Shown here piece after piece: positions 10,441-19,647 of a stretch of DNA of 64,000 bases. The DNA lies in contig CAIMDB010000008.1 of the NCBI GenBank assembly GCA_903839675.1, positions 62,001-126,000 of the forward strand, written 5' to 3'. Source of the DNA: an uncultured Sphingomonadales bacterium (GTDB lineage Bacteria; Pseudomonadota; Alphaproteobacteria; Sphingomonadales; Sphingomonadaceae). The notes under the pieces were generated by a model. That model saw only the letters and a program-made list of their open reading frames with translations, did not search any database and was not told the origin of the DNA. Position numbers and translations under genes: made by a program. The stretch's first letter is position 1. Each line of letters begins with the position of its first letter.

Positions 10441-11210
10441 GACGGGATGTAAAGTTGGGCAGATTTGCCACCATCAACCGGCAGCGCAACGCCTGTGATG
10501 TAGCTCGCCGCGTCGGACAGCATGAAGGCGATCGCTTCGGCCAGTTCTTCCGGCTTGCCCCCACGACCCATGGGGATGGCGCCCGCCGTCTTCGCCGCCA
10601 GTTCCGGGGCCTTCAGCGCGAAATCTGCGGTGGCCGCTGTATTGACCTGCCCCGGCACGATGGCGTTCACCCGGATGCCCTGCAAGGCGCCTTCCATGGC
10701 GGCGACCGCAGTAAACTGAATGAGCGCCGCCTTTGAGGCTGAATAGCTCGCATAATTGGCCATGGCACGAATGCCCGTCGTCGAGGAGATGTTGACGATG
10801 GAGCCTTTGCCCTGCTTCGCCATCACCGCCATCGCCGCCTTGGTGCCCACGAAGACAGCTTCGGTATTGACGGCAAAGTCCTTGCGCCAATGATCGAGCG
10901 TCAGCTTGCTGATCGGCGCATAGTGGACCGACATGGCGTTGTTGACGAGCATATCGAGCCGACCATGGCGGGCGGCGACCTCCTGAATCAGTCCCTCAAA
11001 GGCCGGAAAGTCGGTCACATCGAGTTGGACCGCCTCAACCTTGCCGCCCTCAGCCTCAATATGCGCGCTGGCAATATCGAGTTGCTCCTGACGACGCCCG
11101 CAAATCACGACTGTTGCCCCGCGACGGACAAGCAAAGCTGCCGTGGCCAAGCCAATTCCATCGCTGCCGCCGGTCACAATCGCGACCTGGCCCGTCAAAT
11201 CCTGAGTCAT
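10437..11210 (-). CDS. SDR family oxidoreductase
   Basis: AIVTGGSDGIGLA, NNAM, YSASK. Confidence 0.92.
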   Translation of the reverse strand: MTQDLTGQVAIVTGGSDGIGLATAALLVRRGATVVICGRRQEQLDIASAHIEAEGGKVEAVQLDVTDFPAFEGLIQEVAARHGRLDMLVNNAMSVHYAPISKLTLDHWRKDFAVNTEAVFVGTKAAMAVMAKQGKGSIVNISSTTGIRAMANYASYSASKAALIQFTAVAAMEGALQGIRVNAIVPGQVNTAATADFALKAPELAAKTAGAIPMGRGGKPEELAEAIAFMLSDAASYITGVALPVDGGKSAQLYIPS

Positions 11211-11321
11211 TCAAGCACCTCTCACTCCAATTTCCACGCATTTGATGTTTTACCTAGCCTTGTGTCAACATGATGCGTAAATTCTGTGAAACAAAATTAC
11301 GAAAATGAGGATTCGAGAGGC

Positions 11322-12083
11322 ATGGTTGATCTGACAGGCAAAGTTGCCCTGATTACGGGGGCAGGACAAGGCGTGGGACAGGGCATCGCGCTCGCCATGT
11401 CTGCCTCAGGTGCGAAGGTCGCCGTAACCGGCCGGACCCTCGAAAAACTCGAGAAAACTGTCGCCATGATCGCAGAGCGCGGTGGCGAAGCGATTGCACT
11501 GCCCTGCAACGTGAAATCGGCAGACGATCTGACACGTATCGTAGATGAGACCGTCGCGCGCCTCGGCAGCGTCGACATCCTCGTCAACAATGCGCAGGAA
11601 GTGCCCATCGGCAATCTGCTCGACGTCACCGATGACGCCTTCATGGCCGGGTTTGAGTCTGGCCCCCTTGCCTCTTTTCGCCTCATGAAGCTGGTGCACC
11701 CGCATATGGTGGCACGCGGCGGTGGCACGATCTTCAACCTTGCCTCCTCAGCGGGCATCCGTTGGGATATGAGCAGCTATGGCGCTTATGGTGCAGTCAA
11801 ACAGGCGACGCGCGCCCTCACCCGTGCAGGCGCCGCCGAATGGGGACGCCAAGGCATCCGTGTTCTCACCATCGCCCCGCATGCGGAATCACCGGGCCTC
11901 AAATGGTGGATTGAAAACAATCCCGAAGAAGCCACGGCATTCTTCAAAACCATCCCACTGGGCCGGATCGGCAAGTTGGAGGAAGATATCGGCCGCGCCG
12001 TCGTCACGCTGTGCGGGCCGGACATGGGCTATCTGACGGGCACGACCATTCCGCTCGACGGTGGCCAAGCCAACTTCGACTGA
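11322..12083 (+). CDS. SDR family oxidoreductase
   Basis: MVDLTGKVALITGAGQGVGQG, NNAQ, YGAVK. Confidence 0.92.
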   Translation: MVDLTGKVALITGAGQGVGQGIALAMSASGAKVAVTGRTLEKLEKTVAMIAERGGEAIALPCNVKSADDLTRIVDETVARLGSVDILVNNAQEVPIGNLLDVTDDAFMAGFESGPLASFRLMKLVHPHMVARGGGTIFNLASSAGIRWDMSSYGAYGAVKQATRALTRAGAAEWGRQGIRVLTIAPHAESPGLKWWIENNPEEATAFFKTIPLGRIGKLEEDIGRAVVTLCGPDMGYLTGTTIPLDGGQANFD

Positions 12084-12111
12084 GGCGCATTTCAGGGAGG
12101 ATCAGCATCTC

Positions 12112-12813
12112 ATGGAAAAAGTCATCTGCGCGCTCTGGAAGCCCGAAGCCGAAGACCGCGACGCGTTCAACGCCCGCATTCTGAGCGACTTGCCGGCCCA
12201 GCTTGAAACCGCAGGCGCATCCGGCGTGCGGATCAATTTGGAAGATGCCGTCACCGACGCAGGGGCAGCCCTCCGCCAGACACGCGGCGCACCACAACAT
12301 CATGCGACGATCCAGTTCTGGATGCCGTCCGCCAATGCAATATTTCGCGGAGATGTTGATGCGGTTCTGTCTGCCGCTGGGGAACGCTTCGCCGCTTGGC
12401 TGGTGCTGGAATCCACCATCCTGCCCAATAAGGATCACACGCCGGACAAAGGAACCCGCAATTGGGGATGGGCACAAATGGCCTTCCTCACCCGCCCGGA
12501 CCGGCTGACCTTCGATCAATGGCTCGCCATCTGGCAGGACCATCACACCCGCGTCGCCATCGAGACCCAGTCCAACTTTGAATATGTGCAGAACATCGTC
12601 ATCCGCGCACTAACGCCAGACGCCCCGCCTTATGCGGCCATCGTCGAGGAATGCTTCCCCGAAAGCGCGCTGAGCGATCCCTTCGTCTTCTTTGATGCGG
12701 TGGGCAATCCGGACAAGTTCAACGCCAATCTCGCGACAATGATGGACAGTTGTGACCGCTTCATTGATCGCGGGACCATCGACGTCATTCCCACCAGCCA
12801 ATATAATTTCTGA
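12112..12813 (+). CDS. EthD-domain-like protein
   Basis: MEKVICALWKPEAEDRDAFNARILSDLP...; two-repeat ferredoxin-like layout with FLTRPDRLTFDQWLAIWQDHHTRVAIETQSNFEYVQN. Confidence 0.7.
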   Translation: MEKVICALWKPEAEDRDAFNARILSDLPAQLETAGASGVRINLEDAVTDAGAALRQTRGAPQHHATIQFWMPSANAIFRGDVDAVLSAAGERFAAWLVLESTILPNKDHTPDKGTRNWGWAQMAFLTRPDRLTFDQWLAIWQDHHTRVAIETQSNFEYVQNIVIRALTPDAPPYAAIVEECFPESALSDPFVFFDAVGNPDKFNANLATMMDSCDRFIDRGTIDVIPTSQYNF

Positions 12814-12825
12814 CAGGACCCCATC

Positions 12826-14514
12826 ATGAAAACAGTCCGCATCGGCGGCGGCAGCGCCTTCTTCATCGATAGCGCCATGGCCGTGCCGCAGCTGTTGAAG
12901 GCCGGGGTCGACTACATCATCCTCGATTATCTGGCCGAAGGCGCGATGGGGTTGCTCGGGCGGGCGAAGCTGGCCGACCCCAAAGCGGGCTTTCCGTCCG
13001 ATTTCATGGATGTGCATATCGGGCCATTCCTCAGCCAGATCGCGGCATCGGGCACGCGGATTGCGGCCAATGCGGGCGGCGTCAATCCATTGGCGCTGGC
13101 GGAAAAGCTGCGCGCGCGAATATCAGAGCTTGGCCTCGATATCCCGGTGTCGGTCATCCATGGCGATGACCTGATGGACCGGTTGGGCGACCTTGCCGAC
13201 ACGCGCGACATGTTCACCGGCACACCCTTCCCGCAACAGGGCGTCACCAGTTGCAATGCCTATCTAGGCGCCTTCCCGATTGCCGCGGCCTTTGCCAAGG
13301 GCGCGCAGATTGTCATCACGGGGAGGGTTGTCGATTCCGCTTTGGCCCTTGGGGCGTTAATCCACGAATTTGGCTGGAAGGCCAATGACCTGGATAAGCT
13401 TTCCGCAGGCACATTGGTCGGCCATTTGATTGAATGTGGGCCTCAGGTCACCGGCGGCACCTTCACCGATTGGCGCGAGGTGGACGGCTGGGCGACCATC
13501 GGCGCACCGATTGCCGAATGTCACGCCGATGGCAGTTGCATCATCACCAAGCCGGAGGGAACGGGTGGGCTCGTTTCGGTTGGCACGGTTGCGGAACAGA
13601 TGCTCTATGAAGTCAGCGACCCGCAGGCCTATTTCGTGCCAGATGTGGCGTGCGACTTTTCCGCGGTCCGGATTAAACAGGCAGGCGAGAACCGCGTCCA
13701 TGTGTCGGGTGCGGTCGGCAATCCGCCGCCTGCGACATTAAAAGCCTGTGTCACATGGGATGATGGCTGGCGCGCCGTCGCCTATCAGCCGGTCATCGGC
13801 CCTGCTGCGCGCGAACGGGCGACCAAGCAGGCAGCTGCTCTGTTTGAACGTGGGTCGCTGATGCTGCGCGGCCGAAACATGGCGGACTGGCGGCGGACAG
13901 AGGCTGTTCTGATCGGCAGCGAAGAGGAAGTGATCGTCAAGCTTGTTGTCGAGCATGACGAGATGCTGGCCGTCCAGATGTTCTTGCGCGAACAATTCGC
14001 TGCGATCTCGGCCATGTCTCCGGGGACGAGCGTCGCCTTTGGGCCGTCGGTTGGGCCGATGATGAACCTCGTCTCGTTCACCGTGGAGCGCAGCATGGCT
14101 GTGCCGCAGGTCGATGGCGCGCCCTGCCCTGATACGATCAACACCGCCTTTTCACCCGACATGATTGTGCGCCCTGCGGCGCCTGAGACAGCACCGGCGG
14201 GCGGTGTCGCCACGCTGGAGGAACTGGCCTTTGCCCGCAGCGGAGAGAAGGGAGAGACCATCAATGTCGGCGTTATTGCCCGCAAACCGGAGAGCCTGGG
14301 TGCCCTTCGCGCCGCGATGACACAGGCAGCTTTGCGCGACTGGTTGCCGGATCTCGGCGATTTCCGCGTGTCGGTTTACGATGTCCCCGGCTGTTACGCC
14401 TTCAACATTGTGATGGAGGAGGCTCTGCCCGGCGGGCTGAATGCAAGCCAGCGGCTAGACCCTGCCGCCAAGAGCATTGCCCAGCGGCTGATGCGCTTTC
14501 CGGTAAGCCTCTAA
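12826..14514 (+). CDS. AtuA family (DUF1446) acyclic terpene utilization-like protein
   Basis: VRIGGGSAFFIDSAMAVPQLLKAGVDYIILDYLAEGAMGLLGRAKLADP and GDDL...ANAGGVNP.. typical of the AtuA family. Confidence 0.8.
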   Translation: MKTVRIGGGSAFFIDSAMAVPQLLKAGVDYIILDYLAEGAMGLLGRAKLADPKAGFPSDFMDVHIGPFLSQIAASGTRIAANAGGVNPLALAEKLRARISELGLDIPVSVIHGDDLMDRLGDLADTRDMFTGTPFPQQGVTSCNAYLGAFPIAAAFAKGAQIVITGRVVDSALALGALIHEFGWKANDLDKLSAGTLVGHLIECGPQVTGGTFTDWREVDGWATIGAPIAECHADGSCIITKPEGTGGLVSVGTVAEQMLYEVSDPQAYFVPDVACDFSAVRIKQAGENRVHVSGAVGNPPPATLKACVTWDDGWRAVAYQPVIGPAARERATKQAAALFERGSLMLRGRNMADWRRTEAVLIGSEEEVIVKLVVEHDEMLAVQMFLREQFAAISAMSPGTSVAFGPSVGPMMNLVSFTVERSMAVPQVDGAPCPDTINTAFSPDMIVRPAAPETAPAGGVATLEELAFARSGEKGETINVGVIARKPESLGALRAAMTQAALRDWLPDLGDFRVSVYDVPGCYAFNIVMEEALPGGLNASQRLDPAAKSIAQRLMRFPVSL

Positions 14515-14524
14515 CGCCTTGAGC

Positions 14525-15352
14525 TTAAAGGGTCTTGCGTAGGCCCATCCAGAAGTCACCTTCCTTCTGGGTTTCAAGATCAACCGCGCCGCGAATGCCA
14601 AGCTTGGCCCGTGCCTCTTCCAGCGGCGTGTGCCAGACGTCTTCCATCTTCGCCATCCAGAACGGGTCGGACTCGCGCCCGATGCGGATGCCCTGCTGGA
14701 TGCAATCAAGCGCCGTTTCCCAGATTTGGGGATAATGCAGCATCGTGCGGATGACGTAGCGCATTGTCCCGAAGATGGAGAGCACCGACATTTCGCCCGC
14801 CAGCTCCTTATTCTGGATATGGGTGTGGATCGTGGCGAGGCGGAACCAATAGGGGATGAGCTCCCCCATATAGTTGAAGCCGCCGCCGGTCAGAATGTGC
14901 TCATAATCATGCGTCTGGCCGGACCGTAGCGAATAGAACTGCCACTGTGTCTTCGGCTTATAATCGGGGACGATCTGGATGTCGTAATTCCCCTCGGTCG
15001 CGGTCTTGTAATAGATGCCACCCACTGTACCGGGCGCGCAATCCTTGAGGTCTTCGACCTTATAGTTGGAAACATACCATTCGTTGAACCATGCATCGAA
15101 GCGCGGATTCACCTTGCGCTCCTCCGTGATCATATGTTCGATATGATCAAAGTCGCGCAGCTCATCAATGAAGGTCAGCAGCTGATGCATTTCCGCTGCT
15201 GGCGGGAAATCGGTGCCATTCTTCTTGAGCGCGATGAAGGCGATCCATTCCCGAAGTTTCGGATGGTTGAGATATTTGGAGGAGGAGACCAGAACACTCG
15301 AGTCCGTACCGAGTAAATTCACGCCGCGTGCGAGATAGGGAATGTCATCCAT
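14525..15352 (-). CDS. Coq4-like protein (paralog 1)
   Basis: Contains HDYEHILTGGGFNYMGE = HDxxHx11E, the Coq4 zinc motif; aligns by eye with the 33344-34222 product (SSVLVSSSKYLN / SSVLISSSKYLN; KDCAPGT). Confidence 0.75.
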   Translation of the reverse strand: MDDIPYLARGVNLLGTDSSVLVSSSKYLNHPKLREWIAFIALKKNGTDFPPAAEMHQLLTFIDELRDFDHIEHMITEERKVNPRFDAWFNEWYVSNYKVEDLKDCAPGTVGGIYYKTATEGNYDIQIVPDYKPKTQWQFYSLRSGQTHDYEHILTGGGFNYMGELIPYWFRLATIHTHIQNKELAGEMSVLSIFGTMRYVIRTMLHYPQIWETALDCIQQGIRIGRESDPFWMAKMEDVWHTPLEEARAKLGIRGAVDLETQKEGDFWMGLRKTL

Positions 15353-15460
15353 AATGCGTCTCTCTCCTGATTTTGCGTAAAATATACCTCTTTTCAATTC
15401 GCAAATCTAGGGTAATTGATGGGATGAGAGACGAAGTGCGTCGAATCGGAGAGGGTTGAG

Positions 15461-16333
15461 ATGGCAGACAGTAAAGTAGCTCTCGTCACGGGCGGAAGCC
15501 GTGGCGCCGGTGCTGGTGTTGCACGTGGATTGGGTGAGCTTGGCTACACCGTTTATGTGACGGGCCGCTCGGTTGAATCCAGCGCGGCCAAGGGCTGGGA
15601 TGGATCCCCCCTACCCGGCACAATCGGCGAAACAGCCGCCCTGATCACGGAACGCGGCGGCAAGGGCATCGCCGTTGCCTGCGACCATGCCGATGACGCA
15701 CAAGTCGCCCGCGTCTTTGAACAGATTGCGGATGAACAGGGTCGCCTCGACATCCTCGTCAACAATGCGGCGTACATGCACCCGCAGTTGATTGAGAAAA
15801 AACCCTTCTGGGAAAAGGAATTGGCCGCACAATACATCCTCGATGTGGGCTTGCGCTCTTCCTATGTGTCCAGCTGGCATGCTGCCCGGATGATGGTGCC
15901 GCAGGGTTCCGGCCTCATCGCCTTCACCTCCTCCTTCGGCGCCTCCTGCTATATGCATGGCCCCGCTTATGGCGCGCAAAAGGCCGGCATCGACAAGCTG
16001 GCGCATGACATGGAACATGATCTGCGTGGCTCTGGCGTGGTCGCGGTGTCGATCTGGCTTGGTCCACAAATCACGGAGCGCGCGCTGATCGCCAAGGAAG
16101 TGAATCCGGAACAATATGAAGGCTTCATGTCGGTGGCTGAGAACCCGGAATTCACCGGCCATATTCTCGACGCGATCAGCAAGGCCCCGAACCGTGATGA
16201 ACTGTCCGGCGAAACCCTGATCGGCGCTGAAATCGCCAAGTCACTGGGTGTAACTGATCGTGGTCAGGATCGTCCGTCTTATCGCGATATGTTGGGCAGC
16301 CCGCGCACGAAGAATGCCGCCGCGGTGTACTGA
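15461..16333 (+). CDS. SDR family oxidoreductase (DHRS1-like)
   Basis: ALVTGGSRGAGAG, NNAAY, YGAQK. Confidence 0.9.
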   Translation: MADSKVALVTGGSRGAGAGVARGLGELGYTVYVTGRSVESSAAKGWDGSPLPGTIGETAALITERGGKGIAVACDHADDAQVARVFEQIADEQGRLDILVNNAAYMHPQLIEKKPFWEKELAAQYILDVGLRSSYVSSWHAARMMVPQGSGLIAFTSSFGASCYMHGPAYGAQKAGIDKLAHDMEHDLRGSGVVAVSIWLGPQITERALIAKEVNPEQYEGFMSVAENPEFTGHILDAISKAPNRDELSGETLIGAEIAKSLGVTDRGQDRPSYRDMLGSPRTKNAAAVY

Positions 16334-16338
16334 TCGCC

Positions 16339-17925
16339 ATGGCCAAGCAGTTTCATCTCGCCGACCTGTTTGAAACCGTGGCCGCCACGGTGCCGGACCG
16401 CATTGCCATCCGCGCGGCCAGCGCCACGTTGACCTATGCCGAGCTCAATGACAGGGCGGAGCGGTTGGCCGCAGGTCTTGCCGCGCAAGGCGTGACGCGA
16501 GGGGATACGGTCGGGCTATACCTGATGAATGGGCCAGCGTTTCTGGAGGGCTTTATCGCCGCCGTAAAGCTTGGTGCGGTGCCGTATAACGTCAACTACC
16601 GGTACCGCGCGGAGGAACTGCGCTACCTTTTTGCCAATGCCGAAAGTGCAGCAATCCTCCACGGTGCCGAGTTTTCAGACGTGGTGCGCGACGTGCGCGG
16701 CGATGTCCCGACGTTGAAGGTCAGCGTGGCCGTTGACGATGGATCGGGCGCCGATATCTCTGGCTCGCTGGCCTATGAGGACCTGCTGAAGACGGACCCC
16801 GCAGGCCCCTATGACCGAGATGAGGAGGATATCCTTCTCACCTATACCGGCGGCACGACGGGCATGCCTAAAGGCGTCATGTGGCCGCACCGTGCCTTCC
16901 TGTTCGCCTGTGCCGGTGGCGCAGGCTATTTCAATCCGGCAGGTCCGGTTGTGGTTCCGGAAGACATCGCGGACCGCGCCGCCAATGGGTATCCATTGAA
17001 GATGATGCCGCTGGCACCGTTGATGCACGGTGCTGCCATTTGGGCGACATGGTCTGCGGTCCTCAATGGACTGACGATCATCCTCGATGAGAACAAGACC
17101 TTCAACCCCGAACATATCTTCGACATGGCAGAGCGTGAAGGCGCGAACCTGCTGCAATTCGTCGGCGATGCCATGGCGATCCCATTGCGGGATACTCTGA
17201 CGGCCAACCCCGGCCGCTGGAATTTGCAGTCCGTCGTCAACCTGGGGTCAGGCGGGGCCGTCTTCTCACAGCATGTGAAGGATGATCTGAAAGCGCTTGT
17301 TCCGTCGGCTTCCATCACAGACGGCATGGGCACATCGGAAACCGGCATATCCGGCATGGCCGAACCCAGCGCGGAAGGCGTGATGCGCCTACCCGCGACC
17401 GACAGCCAGAAGGTCGTTCTCGACGACCGCTTTGCCGAGGTTGGCGAGACGGGCCTCATTGCGCGCACGGGCAACACGCCTGTCGGTTATTTTGGCGATC
17501 CGGTGAAGACGGCTGAAACCTTCAAGATGATCGACGGCAAACTCTGGGCGGTCAGCGGTGACAGCGGCCGTCTGGATGGCGATGAGAAGATCACCATGTT
17601 CGGGCGCGGGTCGACTTGCATCAACACAGGTGGTGAGAAGGTCTTCCCTGAAGAAGTGGAAGAAGTGCTGCGCGCGCACCCGGCTATCTTGGATGCCGTG
17701 GTGGCCGGACAAAAGGACGACCGCTGGGGCGAACGTGTGATTGGCATCGTCTCCCTGCGCGCAGGACAGCACAAGCCAGATGATATTGCGTTGAAAGCCT
17801 TTCTGACTGAGCGACTGGCCGGGTATAAGGTGCCCAAGGCTGTGATCTGGGTCGATGCCGTCAAGCGCTCGCCTGCAGGTAAGCAGGATTATCGTTGGGC
17901 CAAGGAGGTTGCGGCAAAGGCATGA
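16339..17925 (+). CDS. AMP-dependent acyl-CoA synthetase/ligase
   Basis: LTYTGGTTGMPKGVMW, TDGMGTSETG, STCINTGGEKVFPEEVEE, KRSPAGKQDYRWAKE. Confidence 0.93.
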   Translation: MAKQFHLADLFETVAATVPDRIAIRAASATLTYAELNDRAERLAAGLAAQGVTRGDTVGLYLMNGPAFLEGFIAAVKLGAVPYNVNYRYRAEELRYLFANAESAAILHGAEFSDVVRDVRGDVPTLKVSVAVDDGSGADISGSLAYEDLLKTDPAGPYDRDEEDILLTYTGGTTGMPKGVMWPHRAFLFACAGGAGYFNPAGPVVVPEDIADRAANGYPLKMMPLAPLMHGAAIWATWSAVLNGLTIILDENKTFNPEHIFDMAEREGANLLQFVGDAMAIPLRDTLTANPGRWNLQSVVNLGSGGAVFSQHVKDDLKALVPSASITDGMGTSETGISGMAEPSAEGVMRLPATDSQKVVLDDRFAEVGETGLIARTGNTPVGYFGDPVKTAETFKMIDGKLWAVSGDSGRLDGDEKITMFGRGSTCINTGGEKVFPEEVEEVLRAHPAILDAVVAGQKDDRWGERVIGIVSLRAGQHKPDDIALKAFLTERLAGYKVPKAVIWVDAVKRSPAGKQDYRWAKEVAAKA

Positions 17926-19643
17926 GCGTCATCGACCCCGTCTTTGCGAAAGTCACCGCCCCCGGCTCCCCCTTTGAGATTGGCGAGCGCGATGGCCTGC
18001 GCCAGTTTGTCGCCGCACCCGCTGATCTGAGCGCGCTCATCGATGCCGCGCGCCGCCATGGCGACAAGACCTTCATCGTAGAAGACGACCGGCGGTTGAC
18101 CTTCGAACAAGTCTTCCAGTGGCGCGACCGGCTGGTGCCCCTGCTCGGCATCCAACGCGGCGACCGCGTCGCCATCTGCATGCGCAACCGCACGGAATGG
18201 ATCATCGCTTACATGGCGGCGGTGAAGGCCGGAGGCGTCCCGGCCCTGCTCAACTCGCGCGGATCGCCAGCTGAGCTGGTCGCCATGATCGACGAAGTTA
18301 CGCCCACGCTGGTCCTGGCCGACAGCGAACGGGCGGCGCTGATCCGCGATGGAGGGTATGCAGGGCGGATGCTGGATTTGACCTCCCCATCGACTATCGA
18401 TTTGGAGGGGGACCACCAGAAGGACGGTGGAGGGGCAAACGATGGTGCCATGGCCCCTCCGTCAGTCGCTGGTGCGACTGCCACCTCTCCATCGCAAGTC
18501 GATGGGGAGAACAACGGCGCCCATCCCGACGACCCAGCTTCCATCCTCTTCACCTCCGGCACGACCGGCCGCGTCAAAGGTGCCGTGCTCTCCCACCGCA
18601 ACTTGACGACGGGCCTGCTCTCGATGCAGCTTTCAGGCGTCATGGTGCTGCACCATATGGCGGCGAAATATGGTATGGAGCCGGAAGCGCTGATGGCCGC
18701 CGCGCCGCCGCAGGCGGTGCTGCTCGTCTATCCGCTGTTCCACATTTCCGGACTTGGTTCGGCGTTTCTGTCTCCGCTGTTTTCGGGCACCAAGATTGTC
18801 ATCATGCGCCGCTGGGATGCGCAGGAGGCCATTCGCCTGATCAAGGACGAAGGCATCACCATGTTCACCGGCGTGCCCACCATGTTGTGGGATGTGCTGA
18901 ACAACGCGAAGGTCTCTGCGGCGGACCTCTCTGGTCTGCGCAATGTGGCCAGCGGCGGACAGGCCCTGCCCGTCAATCTGCTCGAGGAAATCCGCGCGGT
19001 TTGTCCGCAGGCGGCGATGGGCACGGGCTATGGCATGACCGAATGCTCCGGCGCGATTGCGCAGGCGGTGGGCGATGATTTCACCCGCCAGCCCTCTTCT
19101 GCAGGGCGCGTCCTCCCGCTTGTCGATGTCCGCATCGAGGCACCGGATGGCAGCATCCTGCCGGAGGGCGAAACAGGCGAGATCGTCGTGCGCGGCGCGC
19201 AGATCATGCAGGGCTATTGGAACCGGCCGGAAGATACCGCCGTCGTCCTTTCCGCTGATGGCTGGCTGAAGACCGGCGACGTCGGCTATGTGGATGAAGA
19301 AGGCTACGTCTTCATCGTGGACCGCAAAAAGGACATGGTCATTTCCGGCGGCGAAAACATCTATTGCGCTGAAGTCGAGCGCGCGATGGGCGAAATTGCC
19401 GGTATCACGGAATGCGCGGCGTTTGGCATCGCGGACGAGCGGCTTGGCGAACTGCTGGTCGCGGTTGTCGTCGCGAATGGTTTGACCGAAGAGGCGATTT
19501 GCGGGGATGTCGGCGAAAGGCTTGCCCGTTACAAGGCACCGGGCCGCGTTGCCTTTTCACCTGATCCCCTGCCCCGCAATGCGGTGGGCAAGGTCGATAA
19601 GATTAAGCTCAAGGCCCTGTGGCCCACCCTGATCGGAGACTGA
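17922..19643 (+). CDS. AMP-dependent acyl-CoA synthetase/ligase with an internal insertion
   Basis: ILFTSGTTGRVKGAVLSH, GTGYGMTECSG, DRKKDMVISGGENIYCAEVE; ATGA overlap with the upstream gene. Confidence 0.93.
   Translation: MSVIDPVFAKVTAPGSPFEIGERDGLRQFVAAPADLSALIDAARRHGDKTFIVEDDRRLTFEQVFQWRDRLVPLLGIQRGDRVAICMRNRTEWIIAYMAAVKAGGVPALLNSRGSPAELVAMIDEVTPTLVLADSERAALIRDGGYAGRMLDLTSPSTIDLEGDHQKDGGGANDGAMAPPSVAGATATSPSQVDGENNGAHPDDPASILFTSGTTGRVKGAVLSHRNLTTGLLSMQLSGVMVLHHMAAKYGMEPEALMAAAPPQAVLLVYPLFHISGLGSAFLSPLFSGTKIVIMRRWDAQEAIRLIKDEGITMFTGVPTMLWDVLNNAKVSAADLSGLRNVASGGQALPVNLLEEIRAVCPQAAMGTGYGMTECSGAIAQAVGDDFTRQPSSAGRVLPLVDVRIEAPDGSILPEGETGEIVVRGAQIMQGYWNRPEDTAVVLSADGWLKTGDVGYVDEEGYVFIVDRKKDMVISGGENIYCAEVERAMGEIAGITECAAFGIADERLGELLVAVVVANGLTEEAICGDVGERLARYKAPGRVAFSPDPLPRNAVGKVDKIKLKALWPTLIGD
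18383..18509. repeat. Palindromic repeat element inside a coding sequence
   Basis: Terminal inverted repeats CTCCCCATCGACT (18383-18395) and AGTCGATGGGGAG (18497-18509); nested hairpin CAGTCGC-TGGT-GCGACTG (18463-18480). Confidence 0.85.
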
Positions 19644-19647
19644 CACC

